64,000 nucleotides of DNA from Paludibacter sp. (GTDB lineage: Bacteria > Bacteroidota > Bacteroidia > Bacteroidales > Paludibacteraceae). The notes under the pieces were generated by a model. The model searched no databases, was not told the origin of the DNA, and saw nothing but the letters and a program-made list of their open reading frames with translations. The position numbers and the translations under genes are program-made. Positions 16,554 through 25,126 of the stretch are shown piece by piece. The first letter of the stretch is position 1. Each line of letters starts with the position of its first letter. The DNA is taken from contig NZ_WASO01000015.1 in the NCBI RefSeq assembly GCF_009712605.1, positions 248,001 to 312,000 on the forward strand. The letters run 5' to 3'.

Positions 16554-18632
16554 ATGATTAAAACTATTTTTTTTAGTATAATTCTTTTCGTGTGTACAAT
16601 GAGCCTGAATGCTCAGGTAAAAGCTCCGGCTCCATGTGGCCCGGTTCCATCAGAGAACCAGATGAGGTGGCAGGAAATGGAACGATACGCATTTATACAT
16701 TTCTCATTGAATACCTACACCGACCAGTCATGGGGGTTTGGAAATGAAGACGTTAAATTGTTTAATCCCGAAAAGGCAGATTGCCGCCAATGGGCGCGAA
16801 TTTGCAAAGAGGCCGGTTTGAAGGGAATTATCATTACAGCGAAACACCACTGCGGTTTTTGTCTGTGGCCATCTAAATATACTGAGTATTCGGTGAAAAA
16901 TGCTCCATGGAAAAACGGCAAGGGCGATATGGTGCGCGAAATGGCTGATGCCTGCAAAGAATATGGTTTGAAACTTGGAATTTATCTGTCTCCATGGGAC
17001 AGAAATAGCAAAGATTACGGTAAGCCGGAGTATATTACCTATTTCAGAAATCAGTTGACCGAACTATTAACCAATTACGGCGAAATTTTTGAAGTTTGGT
17101 TTGACGGCGCCAATGGCGGTGATGGCTATTATGGCGGTGCAAACGAAACCCGCAAAATTGATGCTAAAACTTATTACGACTGGAAAAACACCTATGCTTT
17201 GATTCATAAGTTACAACCCAAATGTGTGATTTGGAACGATGGTGGTGATCGTGGCGATCTTCGCTGGGTAGGAACGGAAGATGGTTATGTGGGCGAAACC
17301 AACTGGAGCTTGTTGAATGCTACCGGCGAAGTGCCATGGAACATGTTGCATTTTGGAGTGGAAAACGGAAATGCGTGGGTGGCAGCCGAAGTAAACACTT
17401 CCATTCGTCCCGAGTGGTTCTATCACCCGAGTGAAGACGGCAAGGTGAAAACCGTTCCTCAACTGATGGATTTGTATTATAATTCTGTCGGACGGAACGG
17501 CTCCATGTTGCTCAATTTTCCCATCATGCCCAATGGATTGATACATCCGACCGACGAAAAAAATGCCATTGCATTTGCCAAAGCAGTGAACGAATCGTTT
17601 GCTGTTAATCTGGCATTGAATAAGAAAGTCTCAGCTTCCAATGTACTTGGCAAATCAGGCAAATTTGCAGCAGCAATGGCAGTCGATGGGAACAAAAATA
17701 CTTATTGGGCTACCGATGATAATACAAAAGCAGCTTCGGTGACCATCGATTTGGGTAAGCCGACTTTGTTCAACCGTTTTCTGGTACAGGAATATATCCG
17801 CTTGGGACAGCGTGTGAAAGCTTTTACCGTTGAAGCACTCGTGGATGGAACATGGAAAGAATTGGCAAAAGCAACGACAATCGGTTACAAACGGATATTA
17901 CGCTTCCCGGCCGTAAAGGCTACTCAGGTACGCTTCAATATTACTGACTCAAAGTGCAGTCCTGCAATCTCGAACATTGGTATTTACAACGCTCCGGTAT
18001 TTCTCAATGCACCGGTTATTAACCGTAATCAGGCAGGGCAGGTGACAATTAATACAAATGATATTGGACCGATTTTTTACTACACTCTGGATGGCTCTAC
18101 TCCTACTTCAAAATCAAATAAATATTCGGGTACTTTCCCTGCTGACGGGAAAGTGGAAATAAAAGCAATTTGCTATGATCCGACTTCGGACAAAAGCAGC
18201 TCAGTGTCTGCGGAAAAATTTGATGTTTCGAAGAAAGGATGGAAATTGATTGGTGTGAGCGACGACAAGGCTGCTGCAATCATCGATGGTGATCCGGCCA
18301 CTGTATGGCATCAGAAGGGTGACGGAAAAATGCCCGTTGATTTGATAATCGATTTGGGAAATAAGTACAATGTGTCCGGCTTCAAATATCTGCCGGATCA
18401 AAATAGGTGGAGTTCAGGCATCATTACCACTTATGAATTTTATGTATCGGAAGATAATGAGAATTGGAAAATGGTGAGTCAGGGCGAATTTTCGAATATC
18501 AAAAACAATCCATTGTTACAGACTAAAAAGTTTGCTCCGGTAACGACGCGGTATATCAAATTTCGTGCGTTGAAGAACACGTCAGGCGATAACGTGGCCG
18601 GATATGCCGAAGTGGATGTGATAACCGAATAA
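16554..18632 (+). CDS. secreted GH29 alpha-L-fucosidase with two F5/8 type C (CBM32-like) domains
   Basis: A 692-residue modular enzyme: signal peptide (about 1-20, MSLNAQ), GH29 barrel (about 25-345; AFIHFSLNTYTDQSWGFG, ITAKHHCGFCLWPSKYTEYS, predicted nucleophile D184 in EVWFDGANGG, GSMLLNFPIMPNG), F5/8 type C domain (about 350-480), a chitobiase-type C-terminal Ig-like linker (about 485-560; FYYTLDGSTPT) and a second F5/8 type C domain (about 562-690). This layout is typical of GH29 enzymes acting on branched fucosylated glycans. The ATG at 16554 is preferred over an in-frame TTG three codons upstream. It differs clearly from the single-domain fucosidase at 3855-5498, so the pair probably splits linkage specificity. 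Confidence 0.9.
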   Translation: MIKTIFFSIILFVCTMSLNAQVKAPAPCGPVPSENQMRWQEMERYAFIHFSLNTYTDQSWGFGNEDVKLFNPEKADCRQWARICKEAGLKGIIITAKHHCGFCLWPSKYTEYSVKNAPWKNGKGDMVREMADACKEYGLKLGIYLSPWDRNSKDYGKPEYITYFRNQLTELLTNYGEIFEVWFDGANGGDGYYGGANETRKIDAKTYYDWKNTYALIHKLQPKCVIWNDGGDRGDLRWVGTEDGYVGETNWSLLNATGEVPWNMLHFGVENGNAWVAAEVNTSIRPEWFYHPSEDGKVKTVPQLMDLYYNSVGRNGSMLLNFPIMPNGLIHPTDEKNAIAFAKAVNESFAVNLALNKKVSASNVLGKSGKFAAAMAVDGNKNTYWATDDNTKAASVTIDLGKPTLFNRFLVQEYIRLGQRVKAFTVEALVDGTWKELAKATTIGYKRILRFPAVKATQVRFNITDSKCSPAISNIGIYNAPVFLNAPVINRNQAGQVTINTNDIGPIFYYTLDGSTPTSKSNKYSGTFPADGKVEIKAICYDPTSDKSSSVSAEKFDVSKKGWKLIGVSDDKAAAIIDGDPATVWHQKGDGKMPVDLIIDLGNKYNVSGFKYLPDQNRWSSGIITTYEFYVSEDNENWKMVSQGEFSNIKNNPLLQTKKFAPVTTRYIKFRALKNTSGDNVAGYAEVDVITE

Positions 18633-18660
18633 TATATTTACAGAAACGATAAGGATATCA

Positions 18661-20472
18661 ATGAAATATATAACGACTATTGGAAAGGGAACGCTATTCA
18701 GGATTCAGATAGTTACTCTTCTTTGCCTGATGTGTTTAGCAGGCGGCTTGCATTCTCAAACAGCTATGGTGAATGTATTGAACCGACACAAAACAAGCCT
18801 GAACGGTGATTGGCAGGTGATAATTGATCCTACCGGAATTGGCGAATGGAAACAGGTTTGGCAGGAAAAGAAACCGCAAAAGAAGACCGATTTTGTAGAA
18901 TATTCGTTTGATGGCGGACCTTATCTGAAAGTGCCGGGCGATTTCAATTCGCAATTGTGCGAACTTACATATTTTGAAGGAACAATTTGGTATAAAAAGC
19001 GATTTCAGAATGCACTCCAAGTCGGGAAAAGGCTTTTTCTCTATTTTGGCGCGGTCAACTATATGGCTGATGTCTATCTAAACGGCGAAAAAATCGGTAG
19101 CCACGAAGGTGGTTTCACTCCGTTTCAGTTTGAGATTACCGACAAAGTGAAACCCGGGAATAATACCATTGTGGTGAAGGTCAACAATAGCAGGCAGGCA
19201 AACGGATTGCCGGGTACCGGTTACGATTGGTTTAACTATGGTGGCATCACCCGCGATGTTGACCTGATCGAAACCGGCAACTCGTATATTGAAGATTATT
19301 TCATTCAATTGCAAAAAGGGAGTCTGAATCAGGTGCTTGGTTGGGTACAGCTTAATGGGGCTCAAGCTCCTCAAAATATAAGGGTGAAAATACCCGAACT
19401 GAACCTGCTATACAAAACCCGAACGGACAAAAAAGGGCGGGCAAAAGTTGAGTTTTCTTCCCGCATTAAACTCTGGTCGCCCGAGAGCCCGAAACTCTAC
19501 AAGGTAATTGTGGAAAGCGAGAGTGATACGTTGGCAGATAGCATCGGCTTTAGAAGCATCGAAGTGAAAGGGAATAAAGTATTGCTTAACGGCAACCCTA
19601 TTTTTCTGAAGGCGGTCAATATTCACGAAGAAAATCCCTACAAAAAAGCGCGTGCCTATTCGATTGAAGATGCCCGCATCTTGCTGAAGGCTGCCAAAGA
19701 GTTGGGTTGCAACTTTGTCCGGTTGGCGCATTATCCGCATAGCGAAAACACGATTCGCGAAGCCGAAAAAATGGGGCTGATGGTGTGGAGTGAACTTCCT
19801 GTTTATCAGCATATTCAATTTTCGGATAGTGTTGTTCCCAAGAAAATGGATCGCATGCTCAACGAGATCGTTCGCCGCGATAAAAACCGCTGTGGGGTGA
19901 TTGTGTGGAGCCTTTCCAACGAAACCTATCCCGGAACGCCCAACCGCAACGAGGTACTTATTAACTTAACGGCAAAATGCCATGCGTTAGACTCTACCCG
20001 TTTGATCACGCACGTTATTAATACTCACAATTATAAAGACAATACATTCAACGTATGGGAGCCGCTTTACAAATATTCCGACCTGATTGCCATAAACGAA
20101 TATATCGGTTGGTATGATCCGTGGCAGGGAAACCCGTCGGAGACCAGGTGGCAAATCGCTTTCCCCGACAAGCCGGTCTTTATCTCCGAATTTGGCGGTG
20201 AGGCTTTGTATGGAAACAATAGTGCCCCAACCGACGAAGCTTCTAATTGGACCGAAGGTTATCAGGAAAAGATCTATGCTAATCAGACGGAAATGTTCAA
20301 CACCATTCCCAACCTGTGCGGGGTCTGTCCGTGGATATTGTTTGATTACAGGTCGTTGGGACGCATGAATCAGGTTTACCAAAACGGTTACAACCGGAAA
20401 GGATTATTATCCGAAAAAGGAGAAAAGAAGAAAGCTTGGTATATTATGAATGAATTTTATAAGAAAAAATGA
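18661..20472 (+). CDS. secreted GH2 glycosidase, beta-glucuronidase-like size
   Basis: A 603-residue GH2 protein with only the three core domains: jelly-roll sugar-binding domain (about 40-210; VPGDFNSQLCELTYFEGTIW), Ig-like domain (about 210-310) and catalytic barrel (about 310-600). Acid/base E421 is in WSLSNET and nucleophile E510 is in ISEFGGEA. Its length equals that of typical beta-glucuronidases, but beta-galactosidases of the same size exist, so the glycone is uncertain. A signal peptide is present (hydrophobic stretch about 12-32). Its stop codon overlaps the next gene's start (ATGA at 20469-20472), so translation of the esterase downstream is probably coupled to this gene. Confidence 0.88.
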   Translation: MKYITTIGKGTLFRIQIVTLLCLMCLAGGLHSQTAMVNVLNRHKTSLNGDWQVIIDPTGIGEWKQVWQEKKPQKKTDFVEYSFDGGPYLKVPGDFNSQLCELTYFEGTIWYKKRFQNALQVGKRLFLYFGAVNYMADVYLNGEKIGSHEGGFTPFQFEITDKVKPGNNTIVVKVNNSRQANGLPGTGYDWFNYGGITRDVDLIETGNSYIEDYFIQLQKGSLNQVLGWVQLNGAQAPQNIRVKIPELNLLYKTRTDKKGRAKVEFSSRIKLWSPESPKLYKVIVESESDTLADSIGFRSIEVKGNKVLLNGNPIFLKAVNIHEENPYKKARAYSIEDARILLKAAKELGCNFVRLAHYPHSENTIREAEKMGLMVWSELPVYQHIQFSDSVVPKKMDRMLNEIVRRDKNRCGVIVWSLSNETYPGTPNRNEVLINLTAKCHALDSTRLITHVINTHNYKDNTFNVWEPLYKYSDLIAINEYIGWYDPWQGNPSETRWQIAFPDKPVFISEFGGEALYGNNSAPTDEASNWTEGYQEKIYANQTEMFNTIPNLCGVCPWILFDYRSLGRMNQVYQNGYNRKGLLSEKGEKKKAWYIMNEFYKKK

Positions 20473-21410
20473 TGGTATCGAAATTAAAACAAACAATGTT
20501 GGCATTTATATGCCTGATGACAATAAGCGCGAGTTTATCTGCACAAACCAGAGTGATTGATCTTTGGAACGGAAAAATTCCCGGAGCAAAATACAGCGAT
20601 CATTTTAAACAAATGGTCGATACCGCAGCCGGCTGGGTGGATAAGCACTTCATTGTCAATCCCTGCCTTTATTTTTATCCGGCTCCGGGGGCAAAAGCTT
20701 CAGGTGCTGCTGTTATTATCTGCCCCGGTGGAGGGTATAGTGGACTTGCCATTAAGCACGAAGGTGAGCAGGTGGCCAAGTGGTTGAATAGTTTGGGTGT
20801 AACCGCTTTTGTTCTGAAATACCGTTTGCCCGACGATAGCATTATGGAAAACAAAACAATCGGGCCTATGCAGGATGGGCAACGGGCAATTCGCTTGGTT
20901 CGCAGTCGTGCAAAAGAATGGGGCATCGATCCTTCCAAAATCGGAATCATGGGGTTTTCTGCCGGTGGACATTTGGCGGCCACACTTTCCACTCTTTATA
21001 ACGACAAAGTGTACGAATCGGACGACCAAACCAGCGCCAGACCCGACTTTTCTTTGCTTATTTATCCTGTCATTTCTATGAGTAAGGATATTACGCATTG
21101 GGGTTCGCGGGTGAATCTTCTTGGTAATTCCCCATCACCGGAGATGGTGAACCATTATTCAACCGAATTGCAGGTAAATAGCAAAACCCCAACAGCTTTT
21201 ATGGTGCATTCTCTCGACGATGATGCAGTGCCGGTACAAAACAGCATTAATTATGCCTTGGCATTGCACAAAGCGAATGTAGACTGCGAACTTCACCTTT
21301 ACCCAACCGGAAAGCACGGTTACGGCATGGGCAAATCGACAACCACGGAATCAACATGGACACAAGCTTGTCGTAAATGGTTTGAGGCGAGAGGACTTTT
21401 GGTAAAGTAG
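20469..21410 (+). CDS. secreted alpha/beta-hydrolase esterase (copy 1)
   Basis: A 313-residue alpha/beta-hydrolase with a signal peptide (about 1-25, SASLSAQ). The oxyanion/strand block CPGGGYSGLAIKHEGEQVAKWL is at about 85-105, the nucleophile serine S164 is in GFSAGGH, and the end HSLDDDAVPVQNS plus TGKHGYG supply the candidate aspartate and histidine of the triad. This branch (BD-FAE/acetyl-xylan-esterase-like) removes acyl groups from plant polysaccharides, so acetyl removal is the best guess. Its ATG overlaps the GH2 stop codon. A paralogue lies 276 bases downstream, making a tandem duplicated pair. Confidence 0.82.
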   Translation: MMVSKLKQTMLAFICLMTISASLSAQTRVIDLWNGKIPGAKYSDHFKQMVDTAAGWVDKHFIVNPCLYFYPAPGAKASGAAVIICPGGGYSGLAIKHEGEQVAKWLNSLGVTAFVLKYRLPDDSIMENKTIGPMQDGQRAIRLVRSRAKEWGIDPSKIGIMGFSAGGHLAATLSTLYNDKVYESDDQTSARPDFSLLIYPVISMSKDITHWGSRVNLLGNSPSPEMVNHYSTELQVNSKTPTAFMVHSLDDDAVPVQNSINYALALHKANVDCELHLYPTGKHGYGMGKSTTTESTWTQACRKWFEARGLLVK

Positions 21411-21476
21411 GAGGGTGCTCCAACAGAGATGTAGGCTATTTTAGAAGTGCCAAATTGTAAGTGAGAATTGCCCCAA

Positions 21477-21556
21477 GCCCCTAAAGGGGATGTCCTGAAG
21501 TACAAATTAGCTCCGAAATACCACTTTTCAAAGTCCCCTTAAGGGGATTTAGGGGC
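21477..21556. repeat. nested inverted repeat between the two esterase genes
   Basis: Left arm GCCCCTAAAGGGGA (21477-21490) is itself a short hairpin (CCCC-TAAA-GGGG); the right arm at 21534-21556 contains TCCCCTTAAGGGGA followed by TTTAGGGGC. The arms pair with each other over GCCCCTAAA / TTTAGGGGC. It looks like a small MITE-like or REP-like intergenic element rather than a simple terminator because there is no clean T run. The 276-base gap between the tandem genes holds no gene that I can support. Confidence 0.6.
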
Positions 21557-21686
21557 GATAAGAATAATTCAACTATCATTTTGTTAGTTCAATTTTGCTG
21601 GAATTGACTTTTGAGACATCACCCTTGTGTAAGTTAGCCTGATTTTTGAGTTAATCAATAGATGTGTGTCAAAATAATTTAGTGTT

Positions 21687-22628
21687 ATGTATTTCAAAAA
21701 GAACCTATTAGTGCTCACTGGCACAATGCTAATAGCTGCTACTGTTTTTAGCCAGACCAAAGTGATTGATATCTGGAATGGAAAAGTTCCCGGAGCAATT
21801 CCCAATCACAGTTACAAGCAAATAGTTGATTCGGCTTACTGGATCAAGATCAGGTTTGTAACAAAACCGACCATTCAGGTTTATCCGGCTCCAGCCGACA
21901 AAAATACCGGCACGGCAGTTGTTGTATGTCCGGGAGGTGGTTATTATGGTATTTCTTTTATTAATGAAGGTGTTGAAGTGGCCAAATGGCTTAATCAGTT
22001 GGGCATAACAGCGGTTGTTTTGCACTACCGCTTACCCGACGATGCCATTATGCAAAACAAATCCATTGCTCCCTTGCAGGATGGACAGGAAGCGATGCGC
22101 ATTGTACGCCGTAATGCAAAGAAATGGGGTATTGACCCGCATAAAATCGGCATTATGGGCTTCTCGGCTGGTGGACACCTTGCCACCACGGTTTCTACCC
22201 ATTTCGACGAAAAGGTATATGAGCCAAAAGATACAACCAGCGCCCGTCCAGATTTTTCGTTGTTGATTTATCCTGTAGTATCCATGGATTCAGCAACAAC
22301 TCATTGGGGCTCAAGAGAAAGTTTACTGGGAAAGAATCCGACTCCGGAAATGCAGAAACATTTCTCTAACGCTTTGCAGGTTACCGCTACCACTCCTCCG
22401 GCTTTTATGGCTCATTCCATGGATGATGGGACAGTTCCTGTGCAAAACAGCATTGAATATGCATTGGCTCTGACAAAAAATAATATTCCGTGCGAACTTC
22501 ACATTTACGAACATGGTGGCCATGGATACGGCCTGGGAAAAAGAAATTCGGGAACTGAATCAACATGGACGGAAGCCTGCGAACAATGGTTGAAAGTGAA
22601 AGGTCTTCTTGCAAGAAGATCTTTGTAA
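21687..22628 (+). CDS. secreted alpha/beta-hydrolase esterase (copy 2)
   Basis: A 313-residue paralogue of the protein of 20469-21410, matching it over its whole length (KVIDIWNGKVPGA, CPGGGYYGISFINEG, DDAIMQNKSIAPLQDGQEA, TSARPDFSLLIYPVVSMD). The signal peptide is residues 1-22 (TVFSQ), nucleophile S160 is in GFSAGGH, and the later candidate triad residues lie in HSMDDGTVP and HGGHGYG. The deacetylase or other esterase role is inferred from the family. It is followed by a repeat and then a strong terminator at 22748-22789, so it probably ends a transcription unit. Two diverged copies suggest different acyl positions or sugars. Confidence 0.82.
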   Translation: MYFKKNLLVLTGTMLIAATVFSQTKVIDIWNGKVPGAIPNHSYKQIVDSAYWIKIRFVTKPTIQVYPAPADKNTGTAVVVCPGGGYYGISFINEGVEVAKWLNQLGITAVVLHYRLPDDAIMQNKSIAPLQDGQEAMRIVRRNAKKWGIDPHKIGIMGFSAGGHLATTVSTHFDEKVYEPKDTTSARPDFSLLIYPVVSMDSATTHWGSRESLLGKNPTPEMQKHFSNALQVTATTPPAFMAHSMDDGTVPVQNSIEYALALTKNNIPCELHIYEHGGHGYGLGKRNSGTESTWTEACEQWLKVKGLLARRSL

Positions 22629-22640
22629 TAAAGGATATTT

Positions 22641-22740
22641 AAAGGGGCAAGCGACTTCCCAGTCGCTTGGTAATAATTAAAGAATTGTACCTATTGCCTG
22701 AAATGCTATTCAAGCGACTGGGAAGTCGCTTGTCCCTTTT
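22641..22740. repeat. paired REP-like palindromes in inverted arrangement
   Basis: Two copies of a 22-base hairpin, CAAGCGACT-TCCC-AGTCGCTTG at 22648-22669 and the same with loop GGGA at 22711-22732, lie 41 bases apart and face each other. Including flanks, the two arms match over 29 bases with one mismatch (AAAGGG just outside on the left, CCCTTT on the right). Each copy can fold alone or pair with the other. This resembles a bacterial interspersed mosaic element made of two REPs and could also form a very strong RNA hairpin at the end of the esterase transcript. Confidence 0.75.
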
Positions 22741-22747
22741 AAAGAGT

Positions 22748-22789
22748 AAAGCCTATACTGAAGCTCAATACTTCGGGATAGGCTTTTTT
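22748..22789 (+). terminator. rho-independent terminator after the second esterase gene
   Basis: Stem AAAGCCTAT (22748-22756) pairs with ATAGGCTTT (22778-22786) and is followed by a T run reaching 22789. It lies directly after the REP pair and about 120 bases after the esterase stop, closing that transcription unit before the GH42 gene. Confidence 0.8.
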
Positions 22790-22868
22790 ATTGGGATCAA
22801 GCGTGTAAAGAACGAAAAGGATACCTTATGGGAAACATATGGATAATATGGAAATCAAAAAAATAAAA

Positions 22869-22876
22869 TACTTTTG
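22869..22876 (+). promoter_or_regulatory. candidate -7 promoter element for the GH42 gene
   Basis: TACTTTTG fits the Bacteroidota -7 consensus TAnnTTTG and lies between the terminator at 22748-22789 and the GH42 start at 22998, giving a leader of about 115 bases. No clear TTG box is seen 19-21 bases upstream, so a regulator may be needed or the call may be wrong. Confidence 0.35.
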
Positions 22877-22997
22877 TCATCCATCTCTTTTTCTTAAATA
22901 AGAGGAAACGTTGTTGTCGGATTTTTTGATTCTGTTTCTGATATTGATCCGATGACTTGTCTGGTCTTTTTCTAATACACATTACAATTTCATTTCA

Positions 22998-25100
22998 ATG
23001 AACCTGAAAAACTTTTCTCTGGTATTGACACTGATATTCGTGTCAATGGTATCTCAATTTGCAAGTTCTCAGACAAAGGAAAATAGTCGGTTTTTCCCGG
23101 CAAAAGATCTAATCACCACCGGTATCTATTATTATCCCGAACATTGGCCCGAAAACCAATGGGAACGCGACATAAAGAAAATTGCAGACATGGGTTACGA
23201 ATTTGTGCATCTTGCCGAATTTGCCTGGTACAAAATGGAACCCGTTGAAGGACAATATGATTTTGAATGGTTGGATAGAGTGGTGAAACTTTGCGAAAAG
23301 TATCATCTGAAAATTGTGATGTGTACACCCTCCGCAACTACACCTACCTGGATGCGACTGAAATATCCCGAAACTTTTATTATGGATGGTCATTATATCC
23401 GTGCCGAAAACGGAACGCGCGGATTGGGGTCGGTGGTGAACGAAAAATACCGCACTTTTACAACCCGGATTGTTGCCGAAATGGCTAAGCGTTACGGACA
23501 AAACAAATCCGTAATCGGTTGGCAGGTAGATAACGAACCCCCTGCAATTTCAGACTTCAGCCCGTCTTCTCAGGAAGCATTCAGATTATGGCTGAAAAAC
23601 AAATACAAAACTATTGATGAACTGAATAAAGTGTGGGGAGCTGCTTTCTGGAGCCAGTGGTTCAACGATTTTGATCAGGTTATTATTCCCAATACCAATT
23701 TGGTGGGCTGGTGGGGCAACAACCCTCACGCATTGCTCGACTTCAAACGCTACGAAGCCGACGCGCAGGCCGATTTTCTTGATTTGCAAGCCGGCACGCT
23801 TCGTAAATACATTTCAGCTCAGCAATATATTACCACCAACTATACTGCCGTTTGTACCGGTGCCGATGCTTCAAGAACAAAAAAACTCGATTTTGCAAGT
23901 TATACGGCTTACCCTAACGGAGGAAGCGATAATATCGGTGAAACCGGATTTCGGTTGGGAAATAGCAAGGTAATTCTTTTTGCCTCCGAATTTTATAAAG
24001 CTGTGGGCGGTGTCAGTGGTGTAATGGAAATTCAGCCCGGACCTGTAAACTGGGGAAGCTACAATCCGTTGCTTTTACCCGGTACCGTGCGCATGTGGCT
24101 CTATCATTCGTTTGCAGCCGGCGGTAAACTGGCTTGTTCCTACCGTTTCAGACAGATTTTGTATAGTTCGGAGCAATATCATTCAGGAGTAATAAAAACA
24201 GATGGTGTGACACCTTCTCCTGGTGGCGAAGAATATATGCAGTTTATGAAAGAGATCAAAGAGTTGCGCAAGGTATGCAAACCGGATGCGAAAATGCCCG
24301 AAAAGCTGGCTGCCCGCTCAACTGCGATTCTTTGGAATCTGGAAAATTATTGGTCAATTGATCGTCAGAAACAAACGTGGCAATGGGATACATGGAACTA
24401 TCCCGTCAAATTTCTTGAAATGACAAAATCGTTGGGTGCACCTACCGACGTGATTCCCGAAACAGCTGATTTCTCAAAATACAAAGTGCTTATCGTACCT
24501 GCTTACGAACTGGCTGATTCGGCATTAGTGAAAAAATGGACTGAATATGTGCGCAAGGGTGGTAATCTGATTTTGACCTGTCGCACTGCCACAAAAGACC
24601 GCGCCGGACATTTCTGGGAAGGTGAATGTGCTGCGCCAATTTCGGGGTTAATCGGAGCACATGTAAAAGCCACCGATATGCTTTCGGGCTATGCTAAAGG
24701 CACCATTGCCATGCAAGGAACTACATACAACTGGAACAACTGGGCCGATTTGCTTGATGCCGATAAAGGAACGGATGTTGTGGCTACTTATGACAACCAG
24801 TTCTACAAAGGCAAAGCGGCAGTGGTGCGTCACAAAATCGGAAAAGGTACAGTAACCTACATCGGTGTGGATACCGACGATTCGAAGTTGGAAAAGAATA
24901 TACTTAGAAATGCTTACCAAAGCGTGGGTGCTACCTCCGAAAATTATCCCGAAGGCGTGTATGTGTACTGGCGCGATGGTTTTTACGTAGCTGTGAACTA
25001 TTCATCAACTGATTATAAGATGAATTTACCTGAGGCTGCTAAGATCTTGGTTGGAGAAGCGACAGTGAAACCTGCCGGAGTTTTAGTATGGAGCGAATAA
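22998..25100 (+). CDS. secreted GH42 beta-galactosidase
   Basis: A 700-residue complete GH42 enzyme. A signal peptide (about 1-25, QFASSQ) precedes the catalytic barrel (about 35-410; GIYYYPEHWPENQWERDI, the family's opening). Acid/base E180 is in WQVDNEPP and nucleophile E331 is in FASEFYKA. The Rossmann-like trimerisation domain spans about 430-640 (YKVLIVPAYELAD, KGGNLILTCRTA) and a small C-terminal domain ends ILVWSE. GH42 enzymes release beta-galactose from oligosaccharides; an exported member suggests periplasmic action on imported side chains. It starts a probable new transcript after a terminator and is followed 26 bases later by the PA14-containing GH31 gene. Confidence 0.92.
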   Translation: MNLKNFSLVLTLIFVSMVSQFASSQTKENSRFFPAKDLITTGIYYYPEHWPENQWERDIKKIADMGYEFVHLAEFAWYKMEPVEGQYDFEWLDRVVKLCEKYHLKIVMCTPSATTPTWMRLKYPETFIMDGHYIRAENGTRGLGSVVNEKYRTFTTRIVAEMAKRYGQNKSVIGWQVDNEPPAISDFSPSSQEAFRLWLKNKYKTIDELNKVWGAAFWSQWFNDFDQVIIPNTNLVGWWGNNPHALLDFKRYEADAQADFLDLQAGTLRKYISAQQYITTNYTAVCTGADASRTKKLDFASYTAYPNGGSDNIGETGFRLGNSKVILFASEFYKAVGGVSGVMEIQPGPVNWGSYNPLLLPGTVRMWLYHSFAAGGKLACSYRFRQILYSSEQYHSGVIKTDGVTPSPGGEEYMQFMKEIKELRKVCKPDAKMPEKLAARSTAILWNLENYWSIDRQKQTWQWDTWNYPVKFLEMTKSLGAPTDVIPETADFSKYKVLIVPAYELADSALVKKWTEYVRKGGNLILTCRTATKDRAGHFWEGECAAPISGLIGAHVKATDMLSGYAKGTIAMQGTTYNWNNWADLLDADKGTDVVATYDNQFYKGKAAVVRHKIGKGTVTYIGVDTDDSKLEKNILRNAYQSVGATSENYPEGVYVYWRDGFYVAVNYSSTDYKMNLPEAAKILVGEATVKPAGVLVWSE

Positions 25101-25126
25101 TTTAAACTGAACAATTATAACATAGA

